In this document: positions 35,716-44,536 of the stretch, piece after piece
Position numbering within the stretch: position 1 is the stretch's first letter
Layout of the letters: each line of letters opens with the position of its first letter
Origin: Actinomycetota bacterium
Lineage (GTDB): Bacteria; Actinomycetota; Actinomycetes; Mycobacteriales; Micromonosporaceae
Assembly: GCA_005885555.1 (NCBI GenBank)
Contig: VAWN01000023.1
Coordinates: 1-64,000, forward strand
DNA: 64,000 nucleotides
Direction: 5' to 3'
Translations under genes and position numbers: made by a program
The notes under the pieces: model-generated
Databases searched by the model: none
What the model was told of the DNA's origin: nothing
The model's input: only the letters and a program-made list of their open reading frames with translations

Positions 35716-36774
35716 GTGGGAGACCGTACCTGGCCCAACTTGACCGGCGCCCTGCTGCGCGGTACCGAACTGTCCACAGAGGACACCGCGTGGGCCATGG
35801 CGGAGATCATGTCGGGTGCGGCGACGCCGGTGCAGATCGCCTCGTTCGCGATCGCGTTGCGCGCCAAGGGGGAGACCGCGGCCGAGCTCGCCGGGCTGGT
35901 CAGCGCGATGCTCGCGGTGGCGACCCGGGTCGAGCTGCCCGCGGAGATCCGGGCGGCCGCGATCGACGTGGTGGGCACCGGCGGCGACCGTGCCCACACG
36001 GTCAACATCTCCACGATGGCGGCGCTCGTCGTCGCCGGCGCCGGGGTCCGCGTCGTCAAACACGGCAACCGGGCCGCGTCGTCCGCCTGCGGCGCCGCCG
36101 ACCTGCTGGAACACCTCGGGCTGCCGCTGGACCTGTCCGCGGCCGGCGTCGCCCGGTGCGTCCAGGAGGCCGGCATCGGGTTCTGCTTCGCGGCGACCTT
36201 CCACCCCGGGTTCCGGCACGCCGGGGCCACCCGCCGCGAGATGGGGGTACCCACGGCCTTCAACTTCCTCGGCCCGCTGACCAACCCGGCGCAGCCGAGG
36301 TCCGGGGCGGTCGGGTGCGCCGATGCCCGGATGGCCGGGGTGATGGCCGGCGTGTTCGCCGGTCGCGGCGACTCGGTGCTGGTGATGCGCGGCGAGGACG
36401 GGCTGGACGAGTTCACCACCGCCGCGCCGACGCGGGTCTGGGCGGTGCGCGAGGGCACCGTCACCGAGCTGGTCATCGACGCGGTCGACCTCGGGGTACC
36501 GCGGTCGAAGGACGGCGACCTGCGCGGCGCGGACGTGGAGTACAACGCCGCCGTGGCGCGACGGGTGCTCGCCGGCGAGACCGGGCCGGTCCGCGACGCG
36601 GTCGTCCTCAACGCCGCGGCTGCGTTGGCCGCGCAGGCGGGTCTGGGTACCGACGTGCCCGGCGCGGTCAAGGCCGGCCTGGACCGCGCCGCGGCCTCGA
36701 TCGACTCGGGGGCCGCCGCGGCCGTGCTGGACCGCTGGATCTCGCTGGCCCGGGCGATCCGGGCTAGCGAGTAG
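35716..36774 (+). CDS. trpD: anthranilate phosphoribosyltransferase
   Basis: Second step of tryptophan synthesis: joins PRPP and anthranilate. The product is 352 residues. Motifs: [18 protein letters not shown] (PRPP loop), [55 protein letters not shown] (anthranilate site) and [13 protein letters not shown] at 35716 has a nearby GGAGG ribosome site. It stands alone without other trp genes and, from memory, next to ctaE as in M. tuberculosis (Rv2192c/Rv2193). A one-mismatch palindrome copy lies at 35772-35784. Confidence 0.95.
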   Translation: MGDRTWPNLTGALLRGTELSTEDTAWAMAEIMSGAATPVQIASFAIALRAKGETAAELAGLVSAMLAVATRVELPAEIRAAAIDVVGTGGDRAHTVNISTMAALVVAGAGVRVVKHGNRAASSACGAADLLEHLGLPLDLSAAGVARCVQEAGIGFCFAATFHPGFRHAGATRREMGVPTAFNFLGPLTNPAQPRSGAVGCADARMAGVMAGVFAGRGDSVLVMRGEDGLDEFTTAAPTRVWAVREGTVTELVIDAVDLGVPRSKDGDLRGADVEYNAAVARRVLAGETGPVRDAVVLNAAAALAAQAGLGTDVPGAVKAGLDRAAASIDSGAAAAVLDRWISLARAIRASE

Positions 36775-37407
36775 CGGCGAACCGCGCCACCCGCCGGGCG
36801 AGCGGCGCCGACGCGCGCACCCACCGGAAGTGGTCGATCGGCGCGCCCGCCTCGGCCGCGGTGTAGCGCTCCCGCGCGCCTGCCGGCCGCCGAACCGCCA
36901 GCCCGGCCAGACGCCCAGAAGCGTCGTGATGCCGGCGAGGGTCTGGGTGACCTGCAGCGCCCAGGCGCGGCGACGCCAGCCGGGGTATGCGCGGAGGTAC
37001 GGGATGCCGACCGCGACGAGTACCACACCGTCCACTGTGGACCGTCCGGTGCCCAGGTGCAGCAGGGCGGCCTGGCCGCCGAGCGAGTGGCCGACCAGCA
37101 GCACGGTCCGGCCGGCGAGGCGGTCGCGCTGCGCGTCGAGGATGGCGCCGATGTCGGCGGCCAGCTCCGCGAGCCCGTACCGTGAGCGGCGGCTCGGCGG
37201 CGGCGAGCTGTCGCCGGTACCGCGCAGGTCGGCGACGAGCACCGCCAGCCCGGCGTCGCGCAGGTGCCCGGCGAACGGCCGGTAGTACCGGGCGGGTACC
37301 CCCATCGCCGGCAGCACCAGCGCGACCGGCCCGCCGCCGTCGGGGTACACGTGCACCGCCAGCCGGTCGGTGCCCCGGTCGAGGTACTCGATCGCGTAGT
37401 CGCCCAC
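36764..37407 (-). pseudogene. alpha/beta hydrolase (COG4757-like) with internal deletion and frameshift
   Basis: The N-terminal part (from GTG 37407) is a normal alpha/beta hydrolase: PAMGVPARYYRPFAGHLRD, DLRGTGDSSP, nucleophile elbow LLVGHSLGGQAALLH, and GIPYLRAYPGWRRRAW to about residue 175 (WRFGGRQ). The same frame then becomes Arg-rich nonsense antisense to trpD. The expected C-terminal motif IDHFRWVRASAPLARRVARF, with the catalytic His, occurs in a different frame and ends at a TAG at 36764-36766. About 70-80 residues that carry the acid residue in homologues appear to be missing between the two parts, near 36868-36895. This points to a deletion-inactivated gene. A 13-bp palindrome lies at 37030-37042. 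Confidence 0.75.
37030..37042. repeat. 13-bp palindrome, copy 5
   Basis: GTCCACTGTGGAC in the broken hydrolase gene, codons for STVD on the minus strand. Confidence 0.95.
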
Positions 37408-37415
37408 CGGCGCGG

Positions 37416-37703
37416 TCAGTCGGCGTTCTCGAACCCGATCGCGAAGGCGGCCTCCAGATCGTGCTTGGAGTATGCGCGGAACGCGATGTGCGTCTCGGTG
37501 CTGAGCACCCCGCGGGTCTTCGAGATGCCGCCCGCGATCACCTCGGCCACCTGGTCGAACTCGGGTACCCGCACGACGGCGATCAGGTCGAGGTGGCCCG
37601 CCACGGAGTAGACCTCGCTGACCCCGGGCAGGTCGGCGAGGGCCTGCGCCACCTCCGGAATGGCGTCGGTGGCGCAGTCGATGAGCACGATCGCGGTTAT
37701 CAC
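37416..37703 (-). CDS. stand-alone Lrp/AsnC effector-domain (RAM) protein
   Basis: A 95-residue protein consisting only of the alpha/beta RAM (regulation of amino acid metabolism) domain of the Lrp/AsnC family, with no DNA-binding helix-turn-helix. Sequence features: TAIVLIDCATDAIPEVAQALADLPGVSEVYSVAGHLDLIAVVRV, TRGVLSTETHIAFRAYSKHDLEAAFAIGFE. Such short forms bind amino acids or modulate full-length partners. GTG at 37703 overlaps the stop of the upstream NTP transferase (GTGA). 8 bp separate its stop from the broken hydrolase gene. Confidence 0.88.
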   Translation of the reverse strand: MITAIVLIDCATDAIPEVAQALADLPGVSEVYSVAGHLDLIAVVRVPEFDQVAEVIAGGISKTRGVLSTETHIAFRAYSKHDLEAAFAIGFENAD

Positions 37704-38506
37704 CCGGTCACCGTACCCGACCGGCCGTACCTGATCGCGTCGACGAGGTACTCGTCCGGGCCGACGTATCCGTCCGGCCACACCACGCAGCGCTTCACGG
37801 TGCCCTCGACCCGGGCCCGCGCGCCGATCACCGCCGGGCCGGCCGTCCCGCTGACCACCGCGTCGGGCGCGACGAGCAGCCCGTCCGGCCCGGCGGCGTG
37901 CAGGTTGGCGGCGAGGTAGTCGCGCGGGGTACCGGTGTCCAGATACGTGCCGGGGTACCCGACCACGGTCAGCTCACCGACCGCCTCCGCGGGGCGCCAG
38001 ACGGTGCGGACCAGCTCGCTCGGCTCCTCGGCGAGCGCGGCCACGCGGTGCCAGGGCAGCAGGCAGTACCCGGCGAACCGGTGGTCGCCGAACTCGGCGG
38101 GACGGCCCGGGACACCCAGCACGCGGACCGTCTTCCTGTCCCAGCCGGCGAGCAGCGCGGTCAGGTCGCCACCGGACAGGTACGCGTCGGCGTTGCCCAC
38201 CAGGACCGCGCGGCCGGCGATCCAGTCGCGCAGCCGGGCCACGCCGCCGGCGGTACCGAGCGGGTGCGGGCCGGGTTCGACCGACAGGTGCGCCCGGGTA
38301 CCGACCGCGTCGACGACCTGGTCGGCCAGGTAGCAGGCGTTGACGGCGACGCTGTCCGGGCCGGCCAGACCCAGCCCGGCCGCCCGGGCCAGCGCCAGGT
38401 CCAGCAGCGGCACGTTGCCGACCGGGCACAGCGCCTTGGGTACCGCCCCGGTCAGCGGCCGCAGCCGCCGCCCCTCGCCCGCGGCCAGTACCACGGCGCA
38501 GATCAT
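37700..38506 (-). CDS. nucleotidyltransferase (NTP_transferase family)
   Basis: About 268 residues. The NTP-binding motif is AVVLAAGEGRRLRPLTGAVPKALCPVGNVPLL, in which the KALCPV lysine is present, as in glucose-1-phosphate thymidylyltransferases and mannose-1-phosphate guanylyltransferases. A second active-site element is VLVGNADAYLSGGDL (metal-binding Asp). The C-terminal part (SGTAGPAVIGARARVEGTVKRCVVWPD) is a short left-handed beta-helix tail. The sugar and nucleotide are not identifiable. ATG at 38506 was chosen because the family starts there; an ATG at 38575 is also open. Coupled to the RAM gene that follows. Confidence 0.88.
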   Translation of the reverse strand: MICAVVLAAGEGRRLRPLTGAVPKALCPVGNVPLLDLALARAAGLGLAGPDSVAVNACYLADQVVDAVGTRAHLSVEPGPHPLGTAGGVARLRDWIAGRAVLVGNADAYLSGGDLTALLAGWDRKTVRVLGVPGRPAEFGDHRFAGYCLLPWHRVAALAEEPSELVRTVWRPAEAVGELTVVGYPGTYLDTGTPRDYLAANLHAAGPDGLLVAPDAVVSGTAGPAVIGARARVEGTVKRCVVWPDGYVGPDEYLVDAIRYGRSGTVTG

Positions 38507-38582
38507 CGCCTCGCTCCGCTCGGCGATGCCTGCGCCCAACACTGAGCCCATGGTCAGGTCGCGAGGCTCCGTCACGTGTCGG

Positions 38583-39089
38583 TCACCGGGTTCGTTCCAC
38601 GAGCGGGCCGATGTCGTAGTGGGCGAGCAGCCGGGCGGCCGGGGTGGTCAGCGGCGGCAGGTCGTCGATCCGGTGCCAGGCCACCTCGATGATCTCCGCG
38701 CCGTCCGGTACGAGCGGCACGTCGGCCGGTACCCGCGCCTCGAACACCACGTCGACCCAGCCGCCGTAGTGGTGCACGACGGCGCTGGGGGTAGCCGGCG
38801 TGAGGTCTTCGGGGTCGACCCGGATCCCGGTCTCCTCCTGAAGCTCCCGCCCGGCCGCGTCGCGGGCCGGCTCGCCGCGCTTGAGCAGTCCCGCGGGCAG
38901 CGACCAGGCCCGGCCGGGCGGCTGCCGTACCAGGATCAGCCGCTGCGGCGCGTCCGGATCGGCGTCCCGGACCAGTACCACGGCGCCGACGATCCACTTC
39001 GCCGAGCCCAGCCGGGTCAGGCGCCGGCGCCACTGCCCAGGCAGCCGGTAGAAGAGGGCGAAGAAGAGCACCCGGGCCCGGTTCGTCAT
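38583..39089 (-). CDS. Nudix hydrolase
   Basis: A 168-residue hydrolase of nucleoside diphosphate-linked compounds. The Nudix box is complete: GLLKRGEPARDAAGRELQEETG (residues about 79-100 in two overlapping parts), with the RELQEETG metal-binding glutamates. The N-terminal helix (ARVLFFALFYRLPGQWRRRL) is amphipathic, as in some Nudix proteins from actinobacteria. ATG at 39089 (MTNRARV) was preferred over 39098. It is 76 bp upstream of the nucleotidyltransferase gene, separated by no clear terminator. The substrate is unknown. Confidence 0.92.
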   Translation of the reverse strand: MTNRARVLFFALFYRLPGQWRRRLTRLGSAKWIVGAVVLVRDADPDAPQRLILVRQPPGRAWSLPAGLLKRGEPARDAAGRELQEETGIRVDPEDLTPATPSAVVHHYGGWVDVVFEARVPADVPLVPDGAEIIEVAWHRIDDLPPLTTPAARLLAHYDIGPLVERTR

Positions 39090-39126
39090 GGACGCCAAGG
39101 CTAGCCGGGCCGGCCCGCCGGTGACC

Positions 39127-40944
39127 TCAGGGCGGGGTGGTGTCCACCGCCTTGATCATCCGCTCGACCAGCTCCTCCGGGGCGAGCCGGTGCTCGGCGA
39201 CCGCGACGAGCAGCGCTTCCATGTCCGGGTACCCCAGTTCGTCGGCCAGGCTCATCAGCGGATCGTCGTTGGCCAGCCCCCGGTTGCGCTGCCGCAGCGC
39301 CAGGCCGATCGCGGCCCGGCCGATGCGCACCTTGTGGCCGATCGTCGCCGGCTCCCCGTCGTCGAACCACTGGGTGATCTGCAGCCGGGCGTGCGGCGTG
39401 CGGACGAACTCCAGCCAGTCGGGGGACGGGCCGTAGGTGGCCTGGTCGGTGTAGACGATCTCGACCACGTCGCCGTCGGCCAGCGGCGAGGACAGCGGGA
39501 TCAGCCGGCCGCCGCGGTGCGCGGCGACGCAGCGGTGCCCGGTGTGCACGTCGAGGGTGTATGCGAGGTCGACCGCGGTGCTGCCGCTGGGCAGCTGTAC
39601 CCGCCGCCCGTCGTCGGTGAACACGTGGATCTGCCCTTCGGACAGGTCGCAGCGCAGCGCGTCGAGGAAGCGCTGTGCGTCGTCGGCGACGGCTTCCCAG
39701 TCCAGTACCCGGTGCAACCACGCCAGTTGCTCGGCGCGCGCCTGCTTGGACAGCCGCGCGGTGAACTCCGGGAACCGGAAGTTGGCCACGATGCCGTACT
39801 CGGCCGCCCGGTGCATCGGCTCGGTGCGGATCAGCACTTCGAGCGGCTGGTCGTCGGGGCCGAGGACGGTGGTGTGCAGCGAGCGGTACAGGTTGTTCTT
39901 GGGCGAGGCGATGAAGTCCTTGAACCGGCCGGGTACCGGTCGCCAGGTGCTGTGCACGGTGCCCAGCGCGGCGTAGCAGTCGGTCTGCCGGCCCTCCACG
40001 ATGATCACGATGCGCGGCAGCTCGCGGGGCGTCGGCTGGTGCTTGTCCTGTGCGTCCTTCCAGACCGAGTAGAAGTGCCGCGGCCGCGGCGCGACCCGCG
40101 CGTCGATCTTCGCCCGGGCCAGCTCCGGCTGGAGGGTGCCGATCACCTCGTTGAGGAACGACGCCCAGTCGGGCCGGGTGGCGACGTGCCGGCGTACCTC
40201 CTCGTACCCGTCCGGGTGCAGGGCCAGCAGCACGGTGTCTTCCAGCTCCCGCTTGAGCGCCTGGATACCGAGCCGGTCGCACAGCGGTACGAGCATGTCC
40301 CGGGTGACCGTCGCGATGCGCACCCGGGAGGCGGTGGAGCGGACGTCGAGGGTGCGCATGTTGTGCAGCCGGTCGGCCAGCTTGATGACCAGTACCCGGA
40401 CGTCCTGCCCGGCGCGGAGCAGCAGCTTGCGGATGGTCTCGCCCTCCGCGTCGGCCCCGAAGAAGCCCTTGTCGAACTTGGTCACCCCGTCGACCAGCAG
40501 GGCGACCTCCGGTCCGAAGTCGTCGTGCAGCCGGGGCAGGGTGTAGCTGGTGTCCTCGACCGTGTCGTGCAGCAGCGCGGCGACCAGGGTCGTGGTGTCC
40601 ATGCCCAGGTCGGCGAGGATCTCCGCAACCGCGAGCGGGTGGGTGATGTAGTCCTCGCCGCTGATCCGCTTCTGGCCCCAGTGCATCCGTTCGGCGGTGG
40701 CATAGGCCTGGCGCACCAGCGCGACGTCGCCGTGCGGATGGATCTGTCGGTGTGCCCGGAGCAGGTCGGCGACCGGTTCATCGGACGGGTTCGTGGGCCA
40801 CGGCAGCATCGCCCGTAATCGGCTGGTAAGCCCCTTTTCGGATACCGGCGTGTCACGCTGGGTCGGTGCTCCCGGTATGCCGGCTGGACCCGGCCGCGGT
40901 GGCCACGCGCCGGCGCCCGCGCGCGATCCGGCAGTCAGGTCCAC
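39127..40944 (-). CDS. short bifunctional-type RelA/SpoT homologue
   Basis: A 605-residue (p)ppGpp synthetase/hydrolase. HD hydrolase domain: GQKRISGEDYITHPLAVAEIL, AALLHDTVEDTSYT, VIKLADRLHNMRTL. Synthetase domain: RFKDFIASPKNNLYRSLHTTV and EVLIRTEPMHRAAEYGIVANF; RxKD is the charge pattern of bifunctional enzymes. A TGS domain follows (IHVFTDDGRRVQLPSGSTAVDLAY). It lacks the C-terminal zinc-finger/ACT part of the long Rel protein, so it is probably a second RSH. The usual GIAAHW after the EIQIRT motif is changed to GIVANF. Start GTG 40944, supported by a strong ribosome site. Confidence 0.9.
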   Translation of the reverse strand: MDLTAGSRAGAGAWPPRPGPAGIPGAPTQRDTPVSEKGLTSRLRAMLPWPTNPSDEPVADLLRAHRQIHPHGDVALVRQAYATAERMHWGQKRISGEDYITHPLAVAEILADLGMDTTTLVAALLHDTVEDTSYTLPRLHDDFGPEVALLVDGVTKFDKGFFGADAEGETIRKLLLRAGQDVRVLVIKLADRLHNMRTLDVRSTASRVRIATVTRDMLVPLCDRLGIQALKRELEDTVLLALHPDGYEEVRRHVATRPDWASFLNEVIGTLQPELARAKIDARVAPRPRHFYSVWKDAQDKHQPTPRELPRIVIIVEGRQTDCYAALGTVHSTWRPVPGRFKDFIASPKNNLYRSLHTTVLGPDDQPLEVLIRTEPMHRAAEYGIVANFRFPEFTARLSKQARAEQLAWLHRVLDWEAVADDAQRFLDALRCDLSEGQIHVFTDDGRRVQLPSGSTAVDLAYTLDVHTGHRCVAAHRGGRLIPLSSPLADGDVVEIVYTDQATYGPSPDWLEFVRTPHARLQITQWFDDGEPATIGHKVRIGRAAIGLALRQRNRGLANDDPLMSLADELGYPDMEALLVAVAEHRLAPEELVERMIKAVDTTPP

Positions 40945-40950
40945 TCCTCA

Positions 40951-40957
40951 CCTCCTC
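40951..40957 (-). promoter_or_regulatory. ribosome binding site of the short RSH gene
   Basis: GAGGAGG on the minus strand, six bases before GTG 40944. It supports the long N-terminus (MDLTAGSRAG...) rather than an internal GTG about 30 codons later. Confidence 0.7.
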
Positions 40958-41020
40958 GCGGGACCGGTCGCGGGTGTCGTGCCCTTAGCCTAAATTGCTA
41001 ACCGTGGGCCGAACGGTCAG

Positions 41021-42748
41021 TTACTGGTACACGTAAGGCTGAGTCGCCGCCTGTTCACATTTTGTCAGCAGATTGCGAAACCTGCTCGCCCCGGCGGCCG
41101 GGAGTGCCCAGCCGTCCGAGGTCTGTACCAGGCGGGTGCCGTCGCGCTCCAGCCAGGCCAGTACCCGTTCGGTCTCCTCCGCGCTGGCACACGGGGTCGG
41201 ACCGGGCCCCGGCCGTACCGTCTCCGCGCTGGCCAGCAGTACCTCGATCACCGGTCGCGGATGGGTACCCGGCGGCGACACCCCGGCCGCCACCAGCCGC
41301 CCGTGCCGCACCACGGCAAGCTCCCAGCCGCCTTTCGCGGCCGGCCGGGCGGCGACCAGTTCGGCGATCGTGGTCAGCGAGTGCAGCCGCTGCATCCGGA
41401 TCGTGGCCCGCAGCAGCGCGGCGAGCCGGCTGCGGACCACCGCCGCCTCCTCGTACCGGCCCCGCCCGGCGTACCCGGCGATCCGCTCCAGCAGCCGGGC
41501 GACCAGCGGGCCCGGATCGGCCAGCGTGGCGGCGCGTACCGGCTCGACCGCCCCGCTGCCGTAGTCCGCGACGGAGATGCGGTGCTCGCACGGCGCCGGG
41601 CAGCGGCCGAGCTCGGCCAGTGCGCAGGCCGGCGACGGGGTGCGCGGCGACAGCTTCGCCGTGCACTGGCGCAGGGGGAGCGCGTCGTACAGCGCCGCCG
41701 CGGCCTGCTCGGCCGCCCGCGGGGAGCCGAACGGGCCGAGGTAGGTGGCACCGTCGCCGGTCAGCTGCCGGACCACGGACAGCCGGGGGTACGCCTCGAC
41801 GGTCAGCTTCAGCCAGTGGTGGCGCTCGGGAAACTTGGACCGCCGGTTGTACGGCGGCTTGTGCGCCGCGATCAGCCGCAGCTCGCGGATCTCCGCCTCC
41901 AGCCCGTGCGCGCACTCGATCGCCTCCACCCGCTGCGCCGCCGCGAGCATCTCGGAGATCCGGGCCCGCTTCTCCGCCGCGGTGAAGTACGACTTGACCC
42001 GGGTCGCGATCGCGCCGCTCTTGCCCACGTACAGCGGCCGGTCGTCGGCCGCCCGGAACACGTACACCCCGGGCGCGTCGGGCAGCCCGTCGGCGAGATG
42101 CCGCTTGCGCCGCTGCTCGGGGCTGACCGCCTTGGCGAACTCGATCGCGTCGCCGAGCGTGAAGATCTTGAAGCTGCCCAGCCGGCCGAACAGCGCATGC
42201 AGCACGTCGACCGTGGCACGGGCGTCGTGCAGCGCGCGGTGTGTCGGGGTACGCGTGTGGAAATGCCCGGCGAGCGTGGCCAGCCGCCGGTCGGGTACCT
42301 CGTCGCGGGTCAGCGCCCGGCGGGCCAGTGCCGCGGTGTCCAGCACCCGCGGCGCCGGCCACGGGTACCCGTACCGGCCGCACGCCGCCCGCAGGAACCC
42401 TATGTCATACGGAGCGTTGTGAGCTACCCACACGGAGTCGCGAGCGAACTCCAGGAACGCCGGGAGCACCTCCGCCAGCGGTGGCGCCGGCAACAGCATC
42501 GCCTCGGTGATCCCGGTCAGCACGGTGATGAACGGCGGTACCGGCTGACCCGGGTTGACCAACGTGGCGAACTCGGCCAGCTCGGCGCCGCCGCAGATCT
42601 TGACCGCACCGACCTCGGTGATCCCGCATCCGTCCGGTGGCCCTCCGGTCGTCTCCAGGTCAACCACCACGAACGTGGTCTCCCGCAGCGGGCGGGCCAA
42701 CGGGTCGTCGAGCAACTGGTCGAACGTCTGTTGCACGAAGAGCTGCAC
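41021..42748 (-). CDS. DEDDh exonuclease fused to UvrC-like GIY-YIG nuclease
   Basis: About 575 residues. The first 190 are a DnaQ-like exonuclease: VVVDLETTGGPPDGCGITEVGAV (DxE), WVAHNAPYDIGFLRAA (D), and HRALHDARATVDVLH (HxAxxD). Then a GIY-YIG domain: PDAPGVYVFRAADDRPLYVGKSGAIATRVKSYF. The rest resembles Cho/UvrC linker regions with conserved Cys (PACALAELGRCPAPCE). The same fusion is known in M. tuberculosis Rv2191 and Rv2191-like proteins. Likely role in DNA repair by incision and trimming. GTG at 42748 was chosen because homology begins at LFVQQTFDQLLDDP. Divergent from the NYN gene, 51 bp apart. Confidence 0.92.
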   Translation of the reverse strand: MQLFVQQTFDQLLDDPLARPLRETTFVVVDLETTGGPPDGCGITEVGAVKICGGAELAEFATLVNPGQPVPPFITVLTGITEAMLLPAPPLAEVLPAFLEFARDSVWVAHNAPYDIGFLRAACGRYGYPWPAPRVLDTAALARRALTRDEVPDRRLATLAGHFHTRTPTHRALHDARATVDVLHALFGRLGSFKIFTLGDAIEFAKAVSPEQRRKRHLADGLPDAPGVYVFRAADDRPLYVGKSGAIATRVKSYFTAAEKRARISEMLAAAQRVEAIECAHGLEAEIRELRLIAAHKPPYNRRSKFPERHHWLKLTVEAYPRLSVVRQLTGDGATYLGPFGSPRAAEQAAAALYDALPLRQCTAKLSPRTPSPACALAELGRCPAPCEHRISVADYGSGAVEPVRAATLADPGPLVARLLERIAGYAGRGRYEEAAVVRSRLAALLRATIRMQRLHSLTTIAELVAARPAAKGGWELAVVRHGRLVAAGVSPPGTHPRPVIEVLLASAETVRPGPGPTPCASAEETERVLAWLERDGTRLVQTSDGWALPAAGASRFRNLLTKCEQAATQPYVYQ

Positions 42749-42799
42749 GGGGGAACCGTATGAGTGGGGTATGACAGTCCACTCTGCGACACTGGACAC

Positions 42800-44155
42800 G
42801 TGTCAGAGCAGACGCCCGACGAAACCCGCCCCGCGGCGGACGACGCGGCGTGTCTGCCTGAGCCGATTCTCCCGGAGCCGGTCCGCCAGCGGGTGGTCAC
42901 GCTGGCGGCCGCCGCGCTGACCGGGCTGCCCAGTGACGAGCTGCCGGTACCGCTGCGGCGGGTGGCCAAGTTCGCGCCCAACCGCCGGGCCCGGCTGGCC
43001 GGCACCGCGATCGCCACACAGCTGGCCGGTGACCCGGTCTTCCGCCAGCGGGTCGCCGGCAAGATCCTGGAGGACGCCGGCGACCTGGGCGCCGCGGTCC
43101 TCGACGGCGCGTGTCCCGCGGCGGCCGACCCGGTCGAGGTCGCCGCGCTGGCCTACCTGGCCCGCCCGGCCGGCTGGCTGGACCTGGTCGGCTCGGCCGG
43201 CGAAGTGGTCAAGGCCGAGGCCGAGAGCGCGGCGGTCACCGAGCTGCTGCGCGATGCCGAGCAGCGGGTCGCCCGCGCCGAGCACGACCGGGCGGTGGCC
43301 CGGGTCGAGGCGGACAAGCTGCGCGACGAGCTGGCCCGGCTGCGCGAGGAGGCGGCCGGCCTGCGCGAGGAGAACCGGGTGCTGGGCCGCGGCCTGCGCG
43401 AGGCGCAGAGCCGGGAGAAGCGGGCCAGCGAGCTGGTCGCCACCGAGAAGGGGCGGCTCAACCGGGCGCTGTCCGACCACGACGCCGAGATGCGCCGGCT
43501 GCGCGCCCGGCTCGCCGAGGCCGAGGCCAGCGCCGGAGCCAGCCGGCAGAGCGCCAAGGAGGCCCGCCAGGTCGACGACGCGCGACTGTGGCTGCTGCTG
43601 GAGACGATCGGGCAGGCCGCCGTCGGGCTGCGCCGCGAGCTCGCGCTGGAGCCGTCCAGCCTGCTGCCGGCCGACCTGATCGCGGCCGAGAACGGCGGGC
43701 GGCCGGGCGCCGAGGTCGGTGCGGCCCGCGCGCTGGACGCCGACGACCCGGCCCGGCTGGACCAGCTCCTCGCGCTGCCGAAGGCGCACCTGATCGTCGA
43801 CGGGTACAACGTCACGAAGACGGGGTTCCCGGAGATCCCGCTCGAACAGCAGCGCAACCGGCTGGTCGGTGGCCTGGGCGGGCTGGCCGCGCAGACCCGG
43901 GCGGAGATCACCGCCGTGTTCGACGGCGCCGAGCGGGTCGTCGGGCTGCCGCCGGCACCCCGGGGGGTACGGGTGCTGTTCTCGCACAAGGGGGAGACCG
44001 CCGACGAGCTGATCCGGCGGCTGGTGCGCGCCGAGCCGGCCGGGCGGCCGATCATCGTGATCTCCTCGGACCGGGAGGTCGCCGACGGGGTACGCCGCCA
44101 TGGTGCGTACCCGCTCAGCTCGTCGACCCTGCTGCGCCGGCTGGGCCGGGTCTGA
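42800..44155 (+). CDS. NYN/YacP-like RNA-binding protein with long coiled coil
   Basis: A 451-residue protein. The N-terminal region (about 20-120) is helical (LPVPLRRVAKFAPNRRARLAGTAI). A long heptad-rich coiled coil follows (about 150-270: AEQRVARAEHDRAVARVEADKLRDELARLREEAAG in overlapping parts). The C-terminal NYN domain of the PIN-like nuclease fold (about 330-450) has LIVDGYNVTKTGFPEIPLEQQ and DGAERVVG, SHKGETADELIRRLV, VISSDREVADGVRRHG acidic residues. It may be an RNase or RNA-binding factor. GTG at 42800. Its place near pimB' and the small Cys protein is common in actinobacteria. Confidence 0.88.
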   Translation: MSEQTPDETRPAADDAACLPEPILPEPVRQRVVTLAAAALTGLPSDELPVPLRRVAKFAPNRRARLAGTAIATQLAGDPVFRQRVAGKILEDAGDLGAAVLDGACPAAADPVEVAALAYLARPAGWLDLVGSAGEVVKAEAESAAVTELLRDAEQRVARAEHDRAVARVEADKLRDELARLREEAAGLREENRVLGRGLREAQSREKRASELVATEKGRLNRALSDHDAEMRRLRARLAEAEASAGASRQSAKEARQVDDARLWLLLETIGQAAVGLRRELALEPSSLLPADLIAAENGGRPGAEVGAARALDADDPARLDQLLALPKAHLIVDGYNVTKTGFPEIPLEQQRNRLVGGLGGLAAQTRAEITAVFDGAERVVGLPPAPRGVRVLFSHKGETADELIRRLVRAEPAGRPIIVISSDREVADGVRRHGAYPLSSSTLLRRLGRV

Positions 44156-44190
44156 GGTTCCTGTCATACCCTGCCCATACCGTGGGTGAC

Positions 44191-44394
44191 ATGCTCATCA
44201 ACTGCGAGAACTGCGCTGTTCGCGGCCGTGCGTGTGGCGGCTGCGTGGTGACCGTGATGCTCGGCGCCCCGCCCGAGGGTGTGGAACTGGACGAGGAGGA
44301 GAGCCGGGCGCTGGCGGTACTCGCCGACGCGGGAGTGGTACCGCGGCTGCGGCTGGTACCCCGCGATCCGGCCGGGCCGCGGCGGGCCGCCTGA
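44191..44394 (+). CDS. small Cys-rich actinobacterial protein
   Basis: A 67-residue protein beginning MLINCENCAVRGRACGGCVVTVMLG, with a CxxC-x6-CxxC arrangement that probably binds zinc or an Fe-S cluster. A conserved acidic stretch (LDEEESRALAVLADAGVVPRLRLV) follows. This type is widely conserved in actinobacteria next to the NYN and M48 genes, by recollection, but has no known function. ATG at 44191. It is 35 bp after the NYN gene on the same strand. Confidence 0.8.
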   Translation: MLINCENCAVRGRACGGCVVTVMLGAPPEGVELDEEESRALAVLADAGVVPRLRLVPRDPAGPRRAA

Positions 44395-44431
44395 CCGCTC
44401 CGGTCGCCCTGACTGCTCCGGTCGCCATGCG

Positions 44432-44506
44432 GGGCGCCGGGGTCCGGGCGGCGCCGGTCGGGGCGCTGCCCTTCCCGTTGCCGGGCGCCGGGGTCCGGGC
44501 GGCGCC
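44432..44506 (+). repeat. 24-bp direct repeat in intergenic spacer
   Basis: GGGCGCCGGGGTCCGGGCGG followed by CGCC occurs at 44432-44455 and again at 44483-44506, 51 bp apart. The spacer before it also holds a duplicated CTCCGGTCGCC. It lies between the Cys-rich gene and the M48 gene. Confidence 0.85.
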
Positions 44507-44536
44507 CGGCCCCGCTTCGCTGCCTAGGATGCGTCC

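Noticed and set aside
35647-37028. The broken hydrolase as one long protein of 586 residues
   Set aside because: Beyond about residue 175 the frame is antisense to trpD and has lost all hydrolase motifs, while the real C-terminal motif is in another frame.
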